A stretch of DNA of 64,000 nucleotides from Peromyscus leucopus (GCF_004664715.2 NC_051068.1:10294298-10358297); one strand, 5' to 3'; positions 33,801 to 45,383 are shown, counted from the first letter of the stretch. Numbers and translations are program-made. Notes: generated from the letters alone by a model not told the origin.

Positions 33801-35773
33801 TGATAAAGGAGACTGGTCCATTAATTCAGATCATGAACTCGATACATAAGCAAAAGAGGTCTATTCAGGGAAATGGGCTGCCCCAGTTTCAGCTGACCGT
33901 CTTAGAGAACATGGCCTATCAGCACACCTTAGGAGGCCTTTATGTTTATGGGATTTACTTTTTGGCATTAGGAGTAAAATAGAAGTTCACATTCTCTTGT
34001 ATGAAAGAGAAAACATGTAATCTATGTAGTCCTGAACTTACAACCTAGTTATATTCCAAAACTTAGTTAGAACTCAGAAAACATTTTCCCTTACAAGTAC
34101 TATTGTAAGTGGTGATGTGGTTTTCCAGACTTTTGCCTACTCTCAAAAGACCTGCAGTAGAGACAGTGGGCGTTTCTCAGCAGGTAGCTCCCCTGTCAAG
34201 TCTAGCTTCCCACTCTGTTTGGGTGATCTGCTTGGGTCATTTAGGTTTTTTTTTTTTTTTTTAATTCTTAGTCTATAAGTCTATAAGAGGAAGAAAGGGA
34301 TTTTGTGGGGACAACCCAAGATGATGTAGCTGAGAATGCTCTATGAATTATGAACTGTTGTATAGAAGTAGCAATTTATTATTTTTACCCACAAAGGAAG
34401 GGCAGGACATGGTAGGTCAGTAGAACTTCAACACGGGGTTGGGTGTAGCAGCTGCTTGTTAGGATGCCTTTGCATGTCATTGCTTTCCTAGCCTATGAGT
34501 TCACATCATAGTAAACTATATTACTTATAGATGTGTAGTTACACATATACACAGTTGTGATGGATGTGCTCATAAGGTCTTAAAATCTATTGTTCGTTTT
34601 AAGCACAGTGGAACCTTCTAGACTATTAATATTTTTATCTAACAAAAAACCTAGCTATGAAAACTGCATGAGATGGGTAGATAAACTGTTTTATAAAATC
34701 ATCTTTATATATAACATTATTTCTATGAAAAAAATGTGCCTCATGTAGCTGTGGCCTGGACAATACAGTGTCCTAATTTAGCCTTCTTGGTGGGATGCTT
34801 AGAGTAGTAGCTTTGGAGACTATGTGTGCATGTGCTTATATATGTTTATACGTGTAGATATGTGTTTATATATGTATATGTAAATGTGTGTGTTTATATG
34901 TGTATGCAGGTGCATGCACATACATTTTGAGGATATACAGGATCGGAAGGCCAATAACTCTCCATATTGGCCTGAAAAAGATGAGAACATAGTTCTCTCC
35001 CACTGGTTCTGTCACCCCTCACTTTCTACCTGGAAGTTTAGGTTTGGTGAGGGATTCAGATGCCTCTTTTCCCAAGAGTTTAAGTGTTGATAAACTGAAT
35101 ACTTTTTGTTGTTGTTGTGAGTCAAGAACTTCTTACAGGTCATTCCTAGAGTACTAAGGAGGCATGAGGAAAACAAAGAGGACCACAGCAGCCATTCTTA
35201 GCAACTAATGACTTCATGCTCCAGAATTAAGAAACATATACAATTAAAAAAAGACCCTCTGAAGCAGTATGTTGAAAACTGTCAAAGGGCCTCACTGTTA
35301 TTTCATGGGAGTCAACTTTCTGGGCTGGGACCCAAGTGGCTAAGTGGGTGTTGAGGTTCTTGCTGGATAGATTTAATGATACAAAATTAATGCAACGAAG
35401 ATTTGTGCCAGAACACAAGGCCAATGAAATGCCTTAATTTTGTCCTACATCTACTCTGGCAGTGGGCATTTAAGAGTTTTCTGTGAAAAGGTAATCTGTT
35501 CACTTGGATTGGAAAGAGAATGGGTGTCTAGTGGTGACGGGGCCATGATGGCATGTACATAAAGCAGAAAACCAGCAGGATGGAGGTGAATTATAACAGG
35601 TTTAACAAAAAAACGAGCAAGACTGAATGAGTTTTGAAAGCAGTGGCCCATTCAGTGATTTCTTTTATTTTCCCCATTTTTTCTTGACTCTGCAAAATAA
35701 TAAGAAACAAAAGAAAAATCTGCTGAATGCCTAGTCATAGTTTATTGGAGCAGGAAAGCAAGCCATTTCAAAG
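33801..35773. other. no gene seen; low-complexity patches
   Basis: A T17 run at 34246-34262 and a TATG/TG-rich low-complexity patch at 34820-34925. The rest is AT-rich and unclassified. Frames of 65-68 codons have no family signature. Confidence 0.45.
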
Positions 35774-35832
35774 CTCTCTCTGATTTGCTGTGAGTGGCAG
35801 AATCACTCACCGTGGTGAATCAGAGCAGAGAG
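35774..35832. repeat. imperfect inverted repeat
   Basis: Left arm ctctctctgatttgctgtgagtg in part, loop gcagaat (35797-35803), right arm cactcac...gaatcagagcagagag. The inner CACTCAC/GTGAGTG and outer CTCTCT/AGAGAG with CTGATT/AATCAG pair up, with a small bulge on the right arm. It could form a hairpin or be a relic of a small DNA transposon. Confidence 0.6.
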
Positions 35833-36270
35833 AACCATTTGGACTGATTACTTTCTGGTGGTAAATTGCAAATGGTACAAGTGGGGTCAGCAAAGGTATG
35901 GGTGATCTTAAAACATCTTTTTAAGGAATCCTGTTTTTGAGAAATGGATACTGGTATGACCAGGTATGACTTGTATAACTTGCATGATTTCGTTAGCCAA
36001 ACCTTGAGACTGTCTTTTTGTTTTTACAGTTGGCTAGTTAAAAGCTTTTTACAGTTAATATCTTTGTGTTAGACACAGTTTAGTTGTTAGAAGCTGCATG
36101 ATGGTTATAATGGCAGAAAAATTAATTATTTGGCTCAATTGACTGGGTCAGAAAAAAAAGCCCGAGATTATTGCCGTTTGCTTTCATAAGGAACCTGCTA
36201 GACATTCAACAAAATAATTGAGAGATTATCTGTATGCAATTCATTAATGCTTTGCAAATGGCTTATTATT
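35833..36270. other. quiet AT-rich sequence; candidate conserved element
   Basis: No repeat recognised. The block 36100-36260 has many homeodomain-type cores (ATTAATTA, CAATTGA, TAATTG, ATTAAT) plus TTGCAAAT, typical of but not diagnostic for developmental enhancers. Confidence 0.35.
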
Positions 36271-36323
36271 AGCACATAAGGCACTAACATTAGTGCTAAC
36301 ATATTAGCACATTAGTGCTAACC
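36271..36323. repeat. nested short inverted repeats built on TTAGTGCTAA
   Basis: gcactaacattagtgc pairs with itself, gctaacatattagc pairs with itself, and cattagtgctaac occurs twice nearly exactly (36288 and 36310). Several alternative hairpins are possible in about 50 bases. Confidence 0.75.
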
Positions 36324-36554
36324 CTGTGGGAGTTCATGATAGGATGGACATATACTTGGTGCTGCTGCTGAAATATTACCTGCCTCCCATAATCAGTGTT
36401 CTGCTTTGATTGACAGCTTCAGGTTGCCTGACTCTTTAAGGCAAATTGTTAGTATTCAAATTGTTGATGAAAAGATGCTTTATCCTTAGTGTCTACTTCA
36501 TGAGAACACTTCATTCAAGAGAGTAAATGAAATGTTTCTTTTACTTAGAGACAT
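36324..36554. other. unique sequence, nothing seen
   Basis: No repeat or exon recognised. Confidence 0.5.
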
Positions 36555-36652
36555 GACCAGGTATGGTGCACACTCAGCCTTGGAGAGGCTGAGGCAGGAG
36601 GATCATGAGTTCAAGGCCAGTCTGGGGTGTGTAAAATGATCGTGTCTCAAAA
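36555..36652 (+). mobile_element. old B1/PB1-type SINE
   Basis: gaccaggtatggtgcacac, gaggctgaggcaggaggatc, gagttcaaggccagtctgg and tgtctcaaaacc. Diverged and shorter than full length. Confidence 0.82.
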
Positions 36653-37514
36653 CCAATCAAGCAGCCTGTCTGCTTTGGGTGGACCTGTGCCGTTAGAGGT
36701 GGGGTGCAGTGACTGCTGTGCACAAGTGCCTTTTGTCCCAGTGGTTGAAGTTCAATGACTGACCTCAGGTTTTTTTCCCCCTCCTTTTTATTATTCTTTG
36801 TGTCTTTCACATCATGCATCTCCATCCCATTCATTTCCTCATCCCTTTGTGTCCACTGTCTGCCCTTGCAACTTCCATCCTCCAAAGTAAAATAAAATAA
36901 AATTTAAGAGAAAAAAGAAGAAAAAAGAGAGAAGGGAAAAAAATCAATCTCGTCATGGAAGCTGAAGGGTGACATGGTGAGTCACACAGTAGACACTTTT
37001 ATATCTTTACTTGCAAGTGCTCATTGCAAAGAATCATTGGTCTGGTTCGAAGCCTCTGGTTTTTTCTACACTAATGATGCTGGGCCCTCACTGGAGCTCC
37101 TTTTGGTTATCCTGATGTTGCCCTGTGTTTTCAAAATCCTGCAGCTTTGGGTCTGCAGGACCGGTCCCTTCATGTGCTCCAGTAGATCACAGATGGGGTG
37201 GATATTGTGGTGAACCAAAACATAACCCTGGTTCTGGACCTGAGTAGTTGTAGGGTTGGTCAGTCAGCCAGCTCTCTCTGGTCCTCACCACTAGGGTGAG
37301 CTCTCCAGCATTGTCCTGGCGAGTTCACCCCTTGCAGAGATGAGCAAGAGGCAAGGCCAGTTCGCCTGCCCTCATGTCCTCAGGGTTGGACCTCCCACAC
37401 CTACACCTTCAGGGTCAGCTCTACTGTGTTGCCCATGCATGGTGTAGGTGGCCTCAGTTTTTCTGCAGCCTTAGAAACGGTTTTTGTTTGTCTGTTTGTT
37501 TTTGACAGTGAAAC
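36653..37514. other. no gene seen; 36990-37470 resembles an unnamed dispersed repeat
   Basis: The segment 37060-37470 has a texture I associate with a rodent dispersed repeat (tgatgctgggccctcactgg, tagttgtagggttggtcag, gtgagctctccagca), but I cannot name it. An A-rich patch with AAAAT units lies at 36888-36945. Confidence 0.4.
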
Positions 37515-37711
37515 TGGTTGACTCTTTTTTTTAACCTTTATAATTTTGCTCCATTATTTTTTTTTATTAAGAAATTTTTTCATTCATTTTATACACCAAT
37601 CAAAGATCCCCCTCTTCCCTCCTCCCATCCCCAGCCTCTCCCAATTCCCCCCCCCCCAAGGCAATTGAGTCAGGGGAAAAGGCTTAGACTTGCCTCTAAT
37701 GGTTGACTCTT
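37515..37711 (-). mobile_element. 5'-truncated LINE-1 3'-end stub with target duplication
   Basis: The 12-base repeat tggttgactctt occurs at 37515-37526 and 37700-37711. Between them lie a T-run (poly(A) complement), attaagaaattttttcattc, a pyrimidine block and C11 (37647-37657), the complement of the G-rich tract of rodent L1 3' UTRs. The insert is about 173 bases, a typical abortive L1 insertion. Confidence 0.88.
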
Positions 37712-40064
37712 CAGGGAAAGAACAGTGGGGATTTCAGAAGGGCAAGTCCCTTGCTGTCTCTAACTTTATGTGGCATTATCACTGCACCTACAGGGCACAT
37801 AATGTAGACTCTGGGTCACTGAGCATGCTCAGGTAGCACTTACCATGCTTCAGCCTGAGAGCCAGTGGAGAGGGAATCAGCAGATCTGGCACAGTCTTCG
37901 CCCCTTTGCACCTGTGATGTTTCCCAAATGTTTAGCACCTTAAAGTAAGGAAAGGGCCACTGTTCTAGTGTCTGTGGGTAGTAGCTTGTCGTGGGCATGG
38001 CAGGGTGTTCCTAGGCTCTAGCCCCTCAGGCAGCTGTGGATCCAGATGTTCTGGTGACTGTACCCTTAATTCCTGGCCACACGGGGTTTCCTCCACTGGC
38101 TGTGCAGACATGGCAAGTACCATCTTCCAGGAGACGTTGAGGAGGTGAGTTTTTATGACCGTGTTGCTGACTCTACATTGTCACTTCTTCACATTGTCCT
38201 TGTTGGAAGTGAGTCCCGAGTCCAGGCCATACCCAGTGACTAAACCAAGGCTACCAGAAGGTGGGATGACTGGTGTCATTTTGGAATATTCCTGCCATGG
38301 CCCCTTTTCACTGATTTGGTTCTTTGACTCATTGAGATTCTGAAGGTCCTCTTGAGTTATTTCATTATAGAAACTCTGGTTCACCTTTAATTCACCTTGA
38401 ACCAAGTCATTTGGGGATCTTTCCCAGTCCAAATGTAGTACTGTGAAGGGTCTTATTTAAAATGTCATTTCCAGCACTTCCGACCACTGGCTGGGTCCCC
38501 TGAATCAGCCTTGGGAGGAAATAAAATCAGCCGGCTGAATTACATGAAATTACTGTGCTGGTTTCAGCCAGTTCCCACTGGGTACATGTCCTCGTCACAG
38601 GAACAGGGACTGGAAGCTTGCATTTGCCGTCTGAAGACTGTGACAGGAAAAGGTCATTGTCCATGGTGTTCTCCACCTGGGGCCTAGCCACGCCCATGAG
38701 AGGAGTTTAAAGAATGTGTCACTTCACTGATGAAAAACAATGGCACCTATAATCCTCATTTCTCCTGTTACAAAAGATGCTTGCTGAAGCAAATATAGTT
38801 AAAATGTGAAATGGAGGAAATTGTGAGTTATTCTATTTCTACTCATGACTCAGTTTCTCTCTCTCTCTTTTTTTTTTTATAAAAGTCCACTGTCTCCAGA
38901 GGTCATTTAGGTACTCTTGAAATGAAAATGTCAGTCAGTCAGGGTGCGGACATGGGCTGTGTGGTTGGGATAAGCCATGAATGGCTTCCAGACGCCATGT
39001 TCTAGTAGGAACAGATGCATGTTTAAGGAATCCAGAGTCAGATGAGGTCAAACTAAGGGATTTTCTTTAGTGAGAAACTTGAGAGTTGATTTCTCTGAAA
39101 TAACCAGAAAAAAGAAAGTGCCCCAGAAGCTGGGGAGACACTTTGCTGATTTATAGATGGGATCCTTTGCTAGTTCATACATTAAGAGGACCAAGCTTCC
39201 TCTTGTGACTCTCAAAATAGTTGTTTCTTTGTGTTTTGGGGTCTAAATTGCAGTTATTTGACATTATTGGGATAAAATGTGTCTTTCTTTAATAACAAAG
39301 TATAGATGGAGTCTGACTAATAGGTACTTACTTATGGAGTTCCTTGTAATAGTTTTAATTTTGCCTCTATTTTCTGTTGCTAAAGGGTCAATCATTGCCT
39401 TCTTTATTGTTCTAGGCCTTGCTAAAATTCTAATGTAACAACTGCCACATTTTAATTTGTTCTTTCCTTCTTAGTTTATCCCCCAAATCCAAACTTGTGA
39501 AATATTTGAGGGGAAATATAGAATTTTTCTAGTCATCCATCCCAAATCTTCATTAGTGAATATGAATATGAATAGTGCTGAATGAATTAACAAAGGTATA
39601 GAAGGGTGAATGGGTTTCATCATTTGGTCTTGGAGTGAGGCATTTTGGAATTGGTCAGATCCAGGCTATTAATATAAATGATATAAAGTCATCAAAGTTC
39701 TCCTGGTAAAATTGTTTAGAAGCTGAAGTCTGGGGACCTGCACAGTAGCCCAGGAGGAGACTGGCATTTGGATTGGCTCCGTTATTCAGTGACTTTGCAT
39801 ACGTGCTCATGGGCACTGCAGCCATCGCTCTTGGGATCACCACACTGAAGAATGCCACCTCCCTCATTACCTCCTTCACCTTGCTTGTTGCTCCTGGTCC
39901 AGGGAATTCTGCAGCTCAGGTTCAGCCTGAGCAGCAGCACCTCCTTGGTGCCCTGCTGTTTCTAACATGAACCACAGCAACAGCTGGAAACAGTATGGGT
40001 TAAATTTCAGTGAGGTTTGAACAGTTGGTTTAAGAATAGTGGGAATCCACAGTTGTGCATGCAT
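37712..40064. other. no gene seen
   Basis: A (TC)n-T tract lies at 38857-38879. Frames at 38181-38432 and 39655-39970 are open on both strands and not recognised. The 39720-39960 stretch is GC-richer than its surroundings and could be a decayed gene copy, but I cannot match it to a protein. Confidence 0.4.
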
Positions 40065-40350
40065 ACATGTGTGTATGTGTGTGTGCATGCGTGCATGTGT
40101 GTGTGCCTCTATGTGTGTGTGTGTGTGTGTGTGTGTTGTGTGTGTGTGTGTGTAGGCCAGAGGACAACCTGGGGTGTAATGTCTCAAGAGCTCACCCAAT
40201 AGGCTAGCCTAGCTTGTCAGTGACTTCCTGGGATCTGTCTGCCTCTACCTCACCAGTGCTGGGATTACATGCATGTGCCACTGCATCTAACTTTTATATG
40301 GGTTCTGGAAACTGAACGCAGGTCCTCATGCTTGCTAATGACAAACACAC
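40065..40350 (-). mobile_element. B4 SINE, antisense, with long TG-rich tail
   Basis: TG/TGCATG-rich stretch (40066-40154), then taggccagaggacaacctgg, a shortened centre, cagtgctgggattacatgc, gccactgcatctaac, gggttctggaaactgaac and caggtcctcatgcttgc. The tRNA-like head end is lost. Confidence 0.82.
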
Positions 40351-40593
40351 CTTGATTAAACTTCTTTTTCTCTCATGTGTCCTCTAACGTAGGCCGCAGT
40401 GGTGTGGGAGGAGGCTGGGCGCCACGACTCCTGCTCAGACTCCTGCGACTTTCCCATCTTCCCTGTCAGCATAGAAGATCGGGCAGAGGTGGTTATGGAT
40501 CAGGACAGGAAAGGGACGTATTTCTACCATTAGTTCCGTTAGATGTAGCTGTATGACTTGTCTGACTAAATACATGCGCAACTAGAAAATGTT
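40351..40593. other. GC-richer unique patch, splice-like border
   Basis: At 40363-40393 a pyrimidine-rich run ends in AG. The next 138 bases are open in one frame to a stop at about 40531. I recognise no protein and treat it as unproven. Confidence 0.3.
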
Positions 40594-40985
40594 GTGTTAT
40601 AGACTGACTAGGTGCTCCAAAATTTGTACTTTGAAGACCTAACTCCTGTCTCCTTCAGGATGTACCTGCGTTTTGAGATAGGACCTTTAAAGAGGAAATT
40701 AAACTAATCTGGGCCGTTAAGCTAAGCTCTTCTTCCATTTGACGGGTGCCCTTGAGTAGAAAGGATTAGCACACCCTGTTAGGGAGGTGTTGGGGGCACA
40801 ACAACATCTGAGCATAGGGTGTCCGTTTCCGAGTCACCAAGTGGGGCTTTGGGAGAAACCAACCTGCTAGCACCCTCATCGTGATCTCAAAAGTGAGAGA
40901 ATGGATCACTTTCTATTTATTAAGCTATCCAGTTTGAATTTTTTATTGACGGAAGAGCTAGTGAAATAACAGTAGTCCAGATGAG
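40594..40985 (+). mobile_element. MaLR-type LTR (MLT1/MST-like)
   Basis: Order of motifs: tgttatagactgactaggtgctcc, tgaagacctaactcctg, tttgagataggacctttaa, agaggaaattaaactaatc, ggattagcacac, aaccaacctgctagcaccctc, gtgagagaatgg, then attaagctatccagttt. This is the familiar non-autonomous ERVL-MaLR LTR pattern. It is old, with no internal sequence attached. Confidence 0.75.
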
Positions 40986-41439
40986 CCTGGAGAAAGCAGA
41001 GATGTCCTAGTGGTTAGCGAAGTTTCTGCCTCCATGTGGACAGCTGTTTCCTGTTTCTTCAGTGTTTGCTGAGTGCTTGACTAAGTACTTAGGATACAAT
41101 GGACACAAAAGAGGAACATCCAGGCAGCCAGCCTGTACTTGGAGTCTCCCTGCTACGCCTTCGGTGGGCCGCATGACTAAGGAGAGCTTTCACATCTTTA
41201 ATCCCTATAGGGGGTGTGAACAGAAAGCGCTCAGATGCTAAAGTGAACGAGTCAACTTTCAATACGGTTCAGTCATTATTCACCATCACTACCTCAGTAA
41301 TAAAAACAAGTGCTTAAAGGACTTTCTTGTTTCTTCTGTAAGTGTAAGAGTCTGAAAAAAATTAATATTTATTTGTGAATATACAAGGAAAAATGGAGTA
41401 CTACATTCTCAGTACACAGGAAGAACCAAGCAGAGGTTT
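40986..41439. other. mostly unique; short MIR/L2-like patch
   Basis: The stretch 41055-41110 (gctgagtgcttgactaagta, ttaggatacaatggacac) resembles the end shared by MIR/L2-like elements. The rest is unclassified. Confidence 0.4.
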
Positions 41440-41945
41440 CTCCATTTTTTATTGAGACATAATCAATCCACCACATAATTCATCCATTTAGTTAAGTATT
41501 CAATCCAGTAGTTTTCTTTTAACAAAGATGTGCAGCTGTCAGCACCTTGTGATTGTAGAGTATATTTTTTTTTTCTGGAGGAAACCTCACGCCCATTAGC
41601 GGTCACTTCCCATTACCTGTGTCTCCCTTCCCCTGCCTCGGGCAGCTGGCCGTGAGCTGAGGCTCCTCCCCCTCTTCTCCCAAGCCCTGGGATCGCAGGT
41701 GTGTGCCCCCATATCACCGTTGTCCCTTTTGACGGCTGAATAATTTTCCGTTGCGGAGGTATATTAACATCACATTTTGTTTATCCGTTGAGGGATATTG
41801 GGGTTGTTTTAAGCTTGTCACTATTGTAGATAATACTGTTGTGTACATTTGTGCAAGTTTTGTGAGGGCTATGCACAGATTGCTGACTCCCACGGGAACT
41901 CTGTGCGTATCCTTTTGAATTACTGTCAACCTATTTTTCATATGA
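41440..41945 (-). mobile_element. ancient LINE-1 (L1M-type) fragment, antisense, interrupted
   Basis: Reversed L1M order: ttttattgagacataatc, cacataattcatccattta, tgtgcagctgtcagcacc, gaggaaacctcacgcccatt, agcggtcacttcccatt, then tgacggctgaataattttc, cacattttgtttatccg and tactgttgtgtacatttgtg. Between 41622 and 41722 it is interrupted by a GC-rich piece. The L1 part predates rodents. Confidence 0.82.
41648..41718 (-). mobile_element. B1-like fragment inside the ancient L1
   Basis: cagctggccgtgagctgagg, cttctcccaagccctgggat and cgcaggtgtgtgccccc resemble a reversed B1/7SL-type monomer. It lies where the L1 sequence is broken, hence nested and younger. Confidence 0.5.
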
Positions 41946-42814
41946 AATTGCTTATGACACGCCTTATATTTAAAGTATATTCAAACTAGTGTTCAACAAC
42001 TAGTTTGACCTTGCTTAATTGAAATTAAGTAATCATTTGAAATCAAGATTCATATTAAAGATTTGTAATTGATTCTGAACATTTTGAGACATTTTCTTTG
42101 CTCTATGAATAGTTTGGAAACCAAGATGGGGGAGACATCATTTTTGTTTCTTTGGAAATGCAGGAAACATTTGGCATTTCAGAGTTGACTTTTAAAAAGA
42201 GCATATGAAGATTTGCTTCCCTTTTCTGTTACTTTTCCTTTGTCACTCCTGAATCTTTGGGGGTAGACTCTCAACAGGGTTCTAGGTGTGCCAGGAGTGG
42301 GGGAGCCGAAGTGAGGGAGCATGGTGAGGTAGTCAGGACACGAAGATCAACAGACTCCCATGCCGGTGGGGGAGCCATGTGATGGCTCCGAGCTGTGTGC
42401 TTGTCGGTGTCTAGTCCTCCTTCCTGGCATAGACACAATTTTAGCAGGAAGACATCTATTTGTGAAATGTGTCTCTTCAGTGCCAGTACTCTGGGGGAAA
42501 CTGATACCCACCCACAGTTGATCGGCTGTGGGGCACTCGGACCTCTGGGCTGTGGTCTACAGGGTGCATCATCGCAGCCACAGACCTCTGGTGGCAGACA
42601 CAAGCGATCCTGTTCTGTTGCACCTGCTGCAACTGTTACATGGCAGCTTCGTGAAACAGCAGCGGGCACCTCCCAAGGCAGACGTGGAACCCTGCTGGCT
42701 CCTCTTTGTGTGCTGCTGTGGCTGCGTTCTACCCTTCACTAGGAGGTCTCACACCTACTCTCAGGCCTGGGCAAAGCCCTGTCTTCACTTCTTCATTGAA
42801 ATTGGTGACAAAGA

Positions 42815-42817
<3 letters not shown>
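41946..42817. other. no gene seen
   Basis: AT-rich to about 42230, then GC-richer to 42780 with frames of 106-132 codons open on both strands and no recognisable family. Confidence 0.45.

Positions 42818-42846
<29 letters not shown>
42818..42846. repeat. poly(T) tract, 29 bases
   Basis: Pure T-run. It could be the tail of an antisense retrocopy lying to its right, but the right flank matches no SINE, LINE or gene I know. Confidence 0.9.
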
Positions 42847-42849
<3 letters not shown>

Positions 42850-43317
42850 GCAAAAGCTTGTCTAGCCCACATGTGAGACAGTTGTGGAAGAGGCAGATGT
42901 ATTTATAGAAGCAAAATAACGCTGTAATGGCCTCCTGCTGGAGAGTCTCCTCTCAAGAGCCTGTCGGGTGGCAGTGCATTAAGCAGAGAGGATGTGATTG
43001 GGGTGTGTTGGTCCAGACCCAGTGATGGAAACTCTGAAGCTACTCCTTCCACTGAATGTGTTTCCTTGTCTTCTACTGTCCAAACTGCACTGTGTCTAGG
43101 GCTCTCTTCCCTCTTTGTTGTCCTTCATCCTGATGCTCTCCTTGCTCAGACTCTTTCTTGGCCTTTGAAACTGATTTCAACCCAGCCAAACTTCTCTCCT
43201 TCCTCCTCCATCTCATCAACGCATACAGACCTCTTCTTCCCAGATAGGCTTATTGCCAGAAGGGTAAGGGTTAATGTGCAACGATGTTCCCCCACAGATG
43301 CAAGCTCCCTGGAAGCA
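42847..43317. other. unique sequence, no gene seen
   Basis: A 158-codon plus-strand frame (42994-43470) starts here and runs through the B1 fragment, so it is judged to be chance. Confidence 0.5.
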
Positions 43318-43405
43318 GGCAGTCTCTTTATATATCCCAGGCTGGTCTGGAACTTTCGATCCTCTTGTGATTGGAATATTACATGTGTACCACTTTGCCT
43401 AGTGT
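43318..43405 (-). mobile_element. diverged B1 fragment, antisense
   Basis: tctctttatatatcccaggc, tggtctggaactttcgatcc and tgtaccactttgcc are the reverse complement of B1 parts with a deleted centre. Confidence 0.6.
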
Positions 43406-44411
43406 TTTTTACACAAGGATTGAATCTGCTTTGGGACAGTGCCCTGGTGGCCCAGATGGCCTTCTACTAATAAACCTATGAGGATAAAGGAAGGAGAGAA
43501 GGCCTATTGATATCAAGAGCACTATTTCAGGAAACCCATGCTGCAAATATTGTATTTTTGTTTGAACTTTTAGACGTTGCTTGACCTTGATAATAGCACA
43601 TATCTTCCATATTCCCCTTCTCTGACGAGGGGAGCCTCAGGCAGAAGAATGGAGGGCAATCCAAGGCCAGCTGTGGCACTGGGGGAGGTAGCCAAGTCCA
43701 CACCTGCTGCTCCATGACTTGGGTTTCAAAGCTTTTGGAACTGTGTATACTGAGCCTGTCTTTTGATATCAGGATAAGTTTCAGTGGATTTAAATTGTGT
43801 TATAATCAGACTTAATCTCAGGAAGGCTTTTTCTTTTTCTCTGGGCTCACGATGAAGCTACCTTCCCTTAGTGCTGTTGGCTCACCTACATACAAACAGC
43901 CATGGCCAACTTTTCTGGGTCTCTTCTGCGTCCTTGCTTTGAGGCTCCCTCACCAGGTGGAAGGAGGAAGTAGGCAGGTGTCAGCTTTATTTCTTTATGG
44001 CTTCCTTATGGAGGACTCACCAAAGCCCCAGTGACGGGATTTGTACAATGGAAATAACAACATCTACTCCTTACAAGTACTGTGAGCATAGCGTGTTGTA
44101 GCACGAAGAAGCACTATTAGACTCCAATACAACGGCCGCTCATCAATAGCACCCCTCTCCCCTTTCCTCTGGGTGGCATGTCGAAGCCTATGCTCAGGGC
44201 CAGCACTCCAGCAACGCCAATAGGCTCTCACCTCTCACATTACATGCTTGCCAAGGGATACTTCCGTATTGCTCCTTTCTATGACTGTGCTATAACTCTC
44301 AAGTGATCATATTATCTTCCCAAGTCAAGGAAGAAACAAGGAAGACAGTCCTGGAGGTTGATTCCTTGCTACAAAGGAGACGATTAAGCTTTTCAAAGAA
44401 CTCTGTGGACT
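43406..44411. other. no gene seen; possible short MIR patch
   Basis: Unique sequence. 44035-44110 (gatttgtacaatggaaataa..., ctgtgagcata) faintly resembles a MIR centre. Confidence 0.4.
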
Positions 44412-44545
44412 GACGGGGCAGATGGCTCTGAAAGTATGGCACTTGCTGTGCCTCAGGGGCTGAGTTCGATCTTTGGAAGTCACATGAAAACGGAAGGAGA
44501 TAATTGCCTTCACAAAGTTGGTTCACAAAGTTGTTCTTGACCGTC
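44412..44545 (+). mobile_element. RSINE1-like SINE
   Basis: Carries a tRNA-like head (ggggcagatggctctgaaag, gcacttgctgtg, ctgagttcgatctttgg) followed by acggaaggagataattgcc, like the RSINE1 body. A short duplicated ttcacaaagttg sits at its end. Confidence 0.65.
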
Positions 44546-44722
44546 AAATACCATACTGTGTCCTGCCCCTAGTAACAATAGATGAAAAGTTAAAGATAAA
44601 CAAAAGAACCCTTTACTTTTCAGATTTGAATTCTGAGGACGTGAAAGTGCTCTGTCTTCACCCCTCAGATTCACCAGTGACTTACGTAGATGCAAAAACC
44701 ATGAACGCTGCTTTTCTTACTG

Positions 44723-44950
44723 TACACCTGTGCACGTGTGTATATGTATATGTGTGTGTTTGTGTGCGTGTGTGTTCACCACAGGTCAATGCTGGGTGTC
44801 TTTCTTTGTAGCTCTCTCGCCTTTTGAAACAACGTCTCTCACTGAACCTGGAGCTTGGCAAACTTGGCTCTACGGGTTGGCCAACAAGCCCCTGGGATCC
44901 TCCTGTCTCTGTGTCCTCCATGCTGGAATGATGGGCACATACAGAAAGAG
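44723..44950 (-). mobile_element. partial B4 SINE, antisense, with TG-rich tail
   Basis: TG/TATG-rich start (44730-44777), then caacgtctctcactgaacc, tggagcttggc, aagcccctgggatcctcctg and catgctggaatgatgggcac. The ID-like half is missing. Confidence 0.75.
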
Positions 44951-45383
44951 AATGAAGAGCTCTTGGTTGATACATGAGTGTAAGACCAAATCATCTTAAT
45001 CTCAAACACTGTTTAAGAAGATACTGTGAGTCCATGTGTTAAAATGGACAACAAATGTTGTACTACGGTTGAATGTCGTTTTAATTTCCACACTTGCCTG
45101 GAATTACTTTTAAAATGAAATTCAGTTGTCATATGTAGTTATGTATCTTATATGTAGCTACAATATTCTTACAGCAAATAGGAAGCACTGGCTTGCATTA
45201 TTTACAGTGGACCAGGCAAAGCACAACTTGATTCATTCATGGCCAGAGTTAAGAAATGAAACTTGTAATTCGGCTCCTTGTTACTTTCACTCCTACTTCA
45301 TGTCCTTCTTTCCCTTTTTTTCTAAACAAAAAGGCACATGCCCATTTTAGAATTGATCACTAATTTCTTTCTGTTTTTGTTTT

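Noticed and set aside
39655..39970. Possible processed pseudogene (hydrophobic-looking frames on both strands)
   Set aside because: I could not match any reading to a known protein, and no poly(A) or target duplication is visible. Left as unclassified.
42847..42960. Antisense retrocopy to the right of the poly(T) at 42818
   Set aside because: The adjoining sequence matches no gene, SINE or LINE I know, and no flanking duplication was found.
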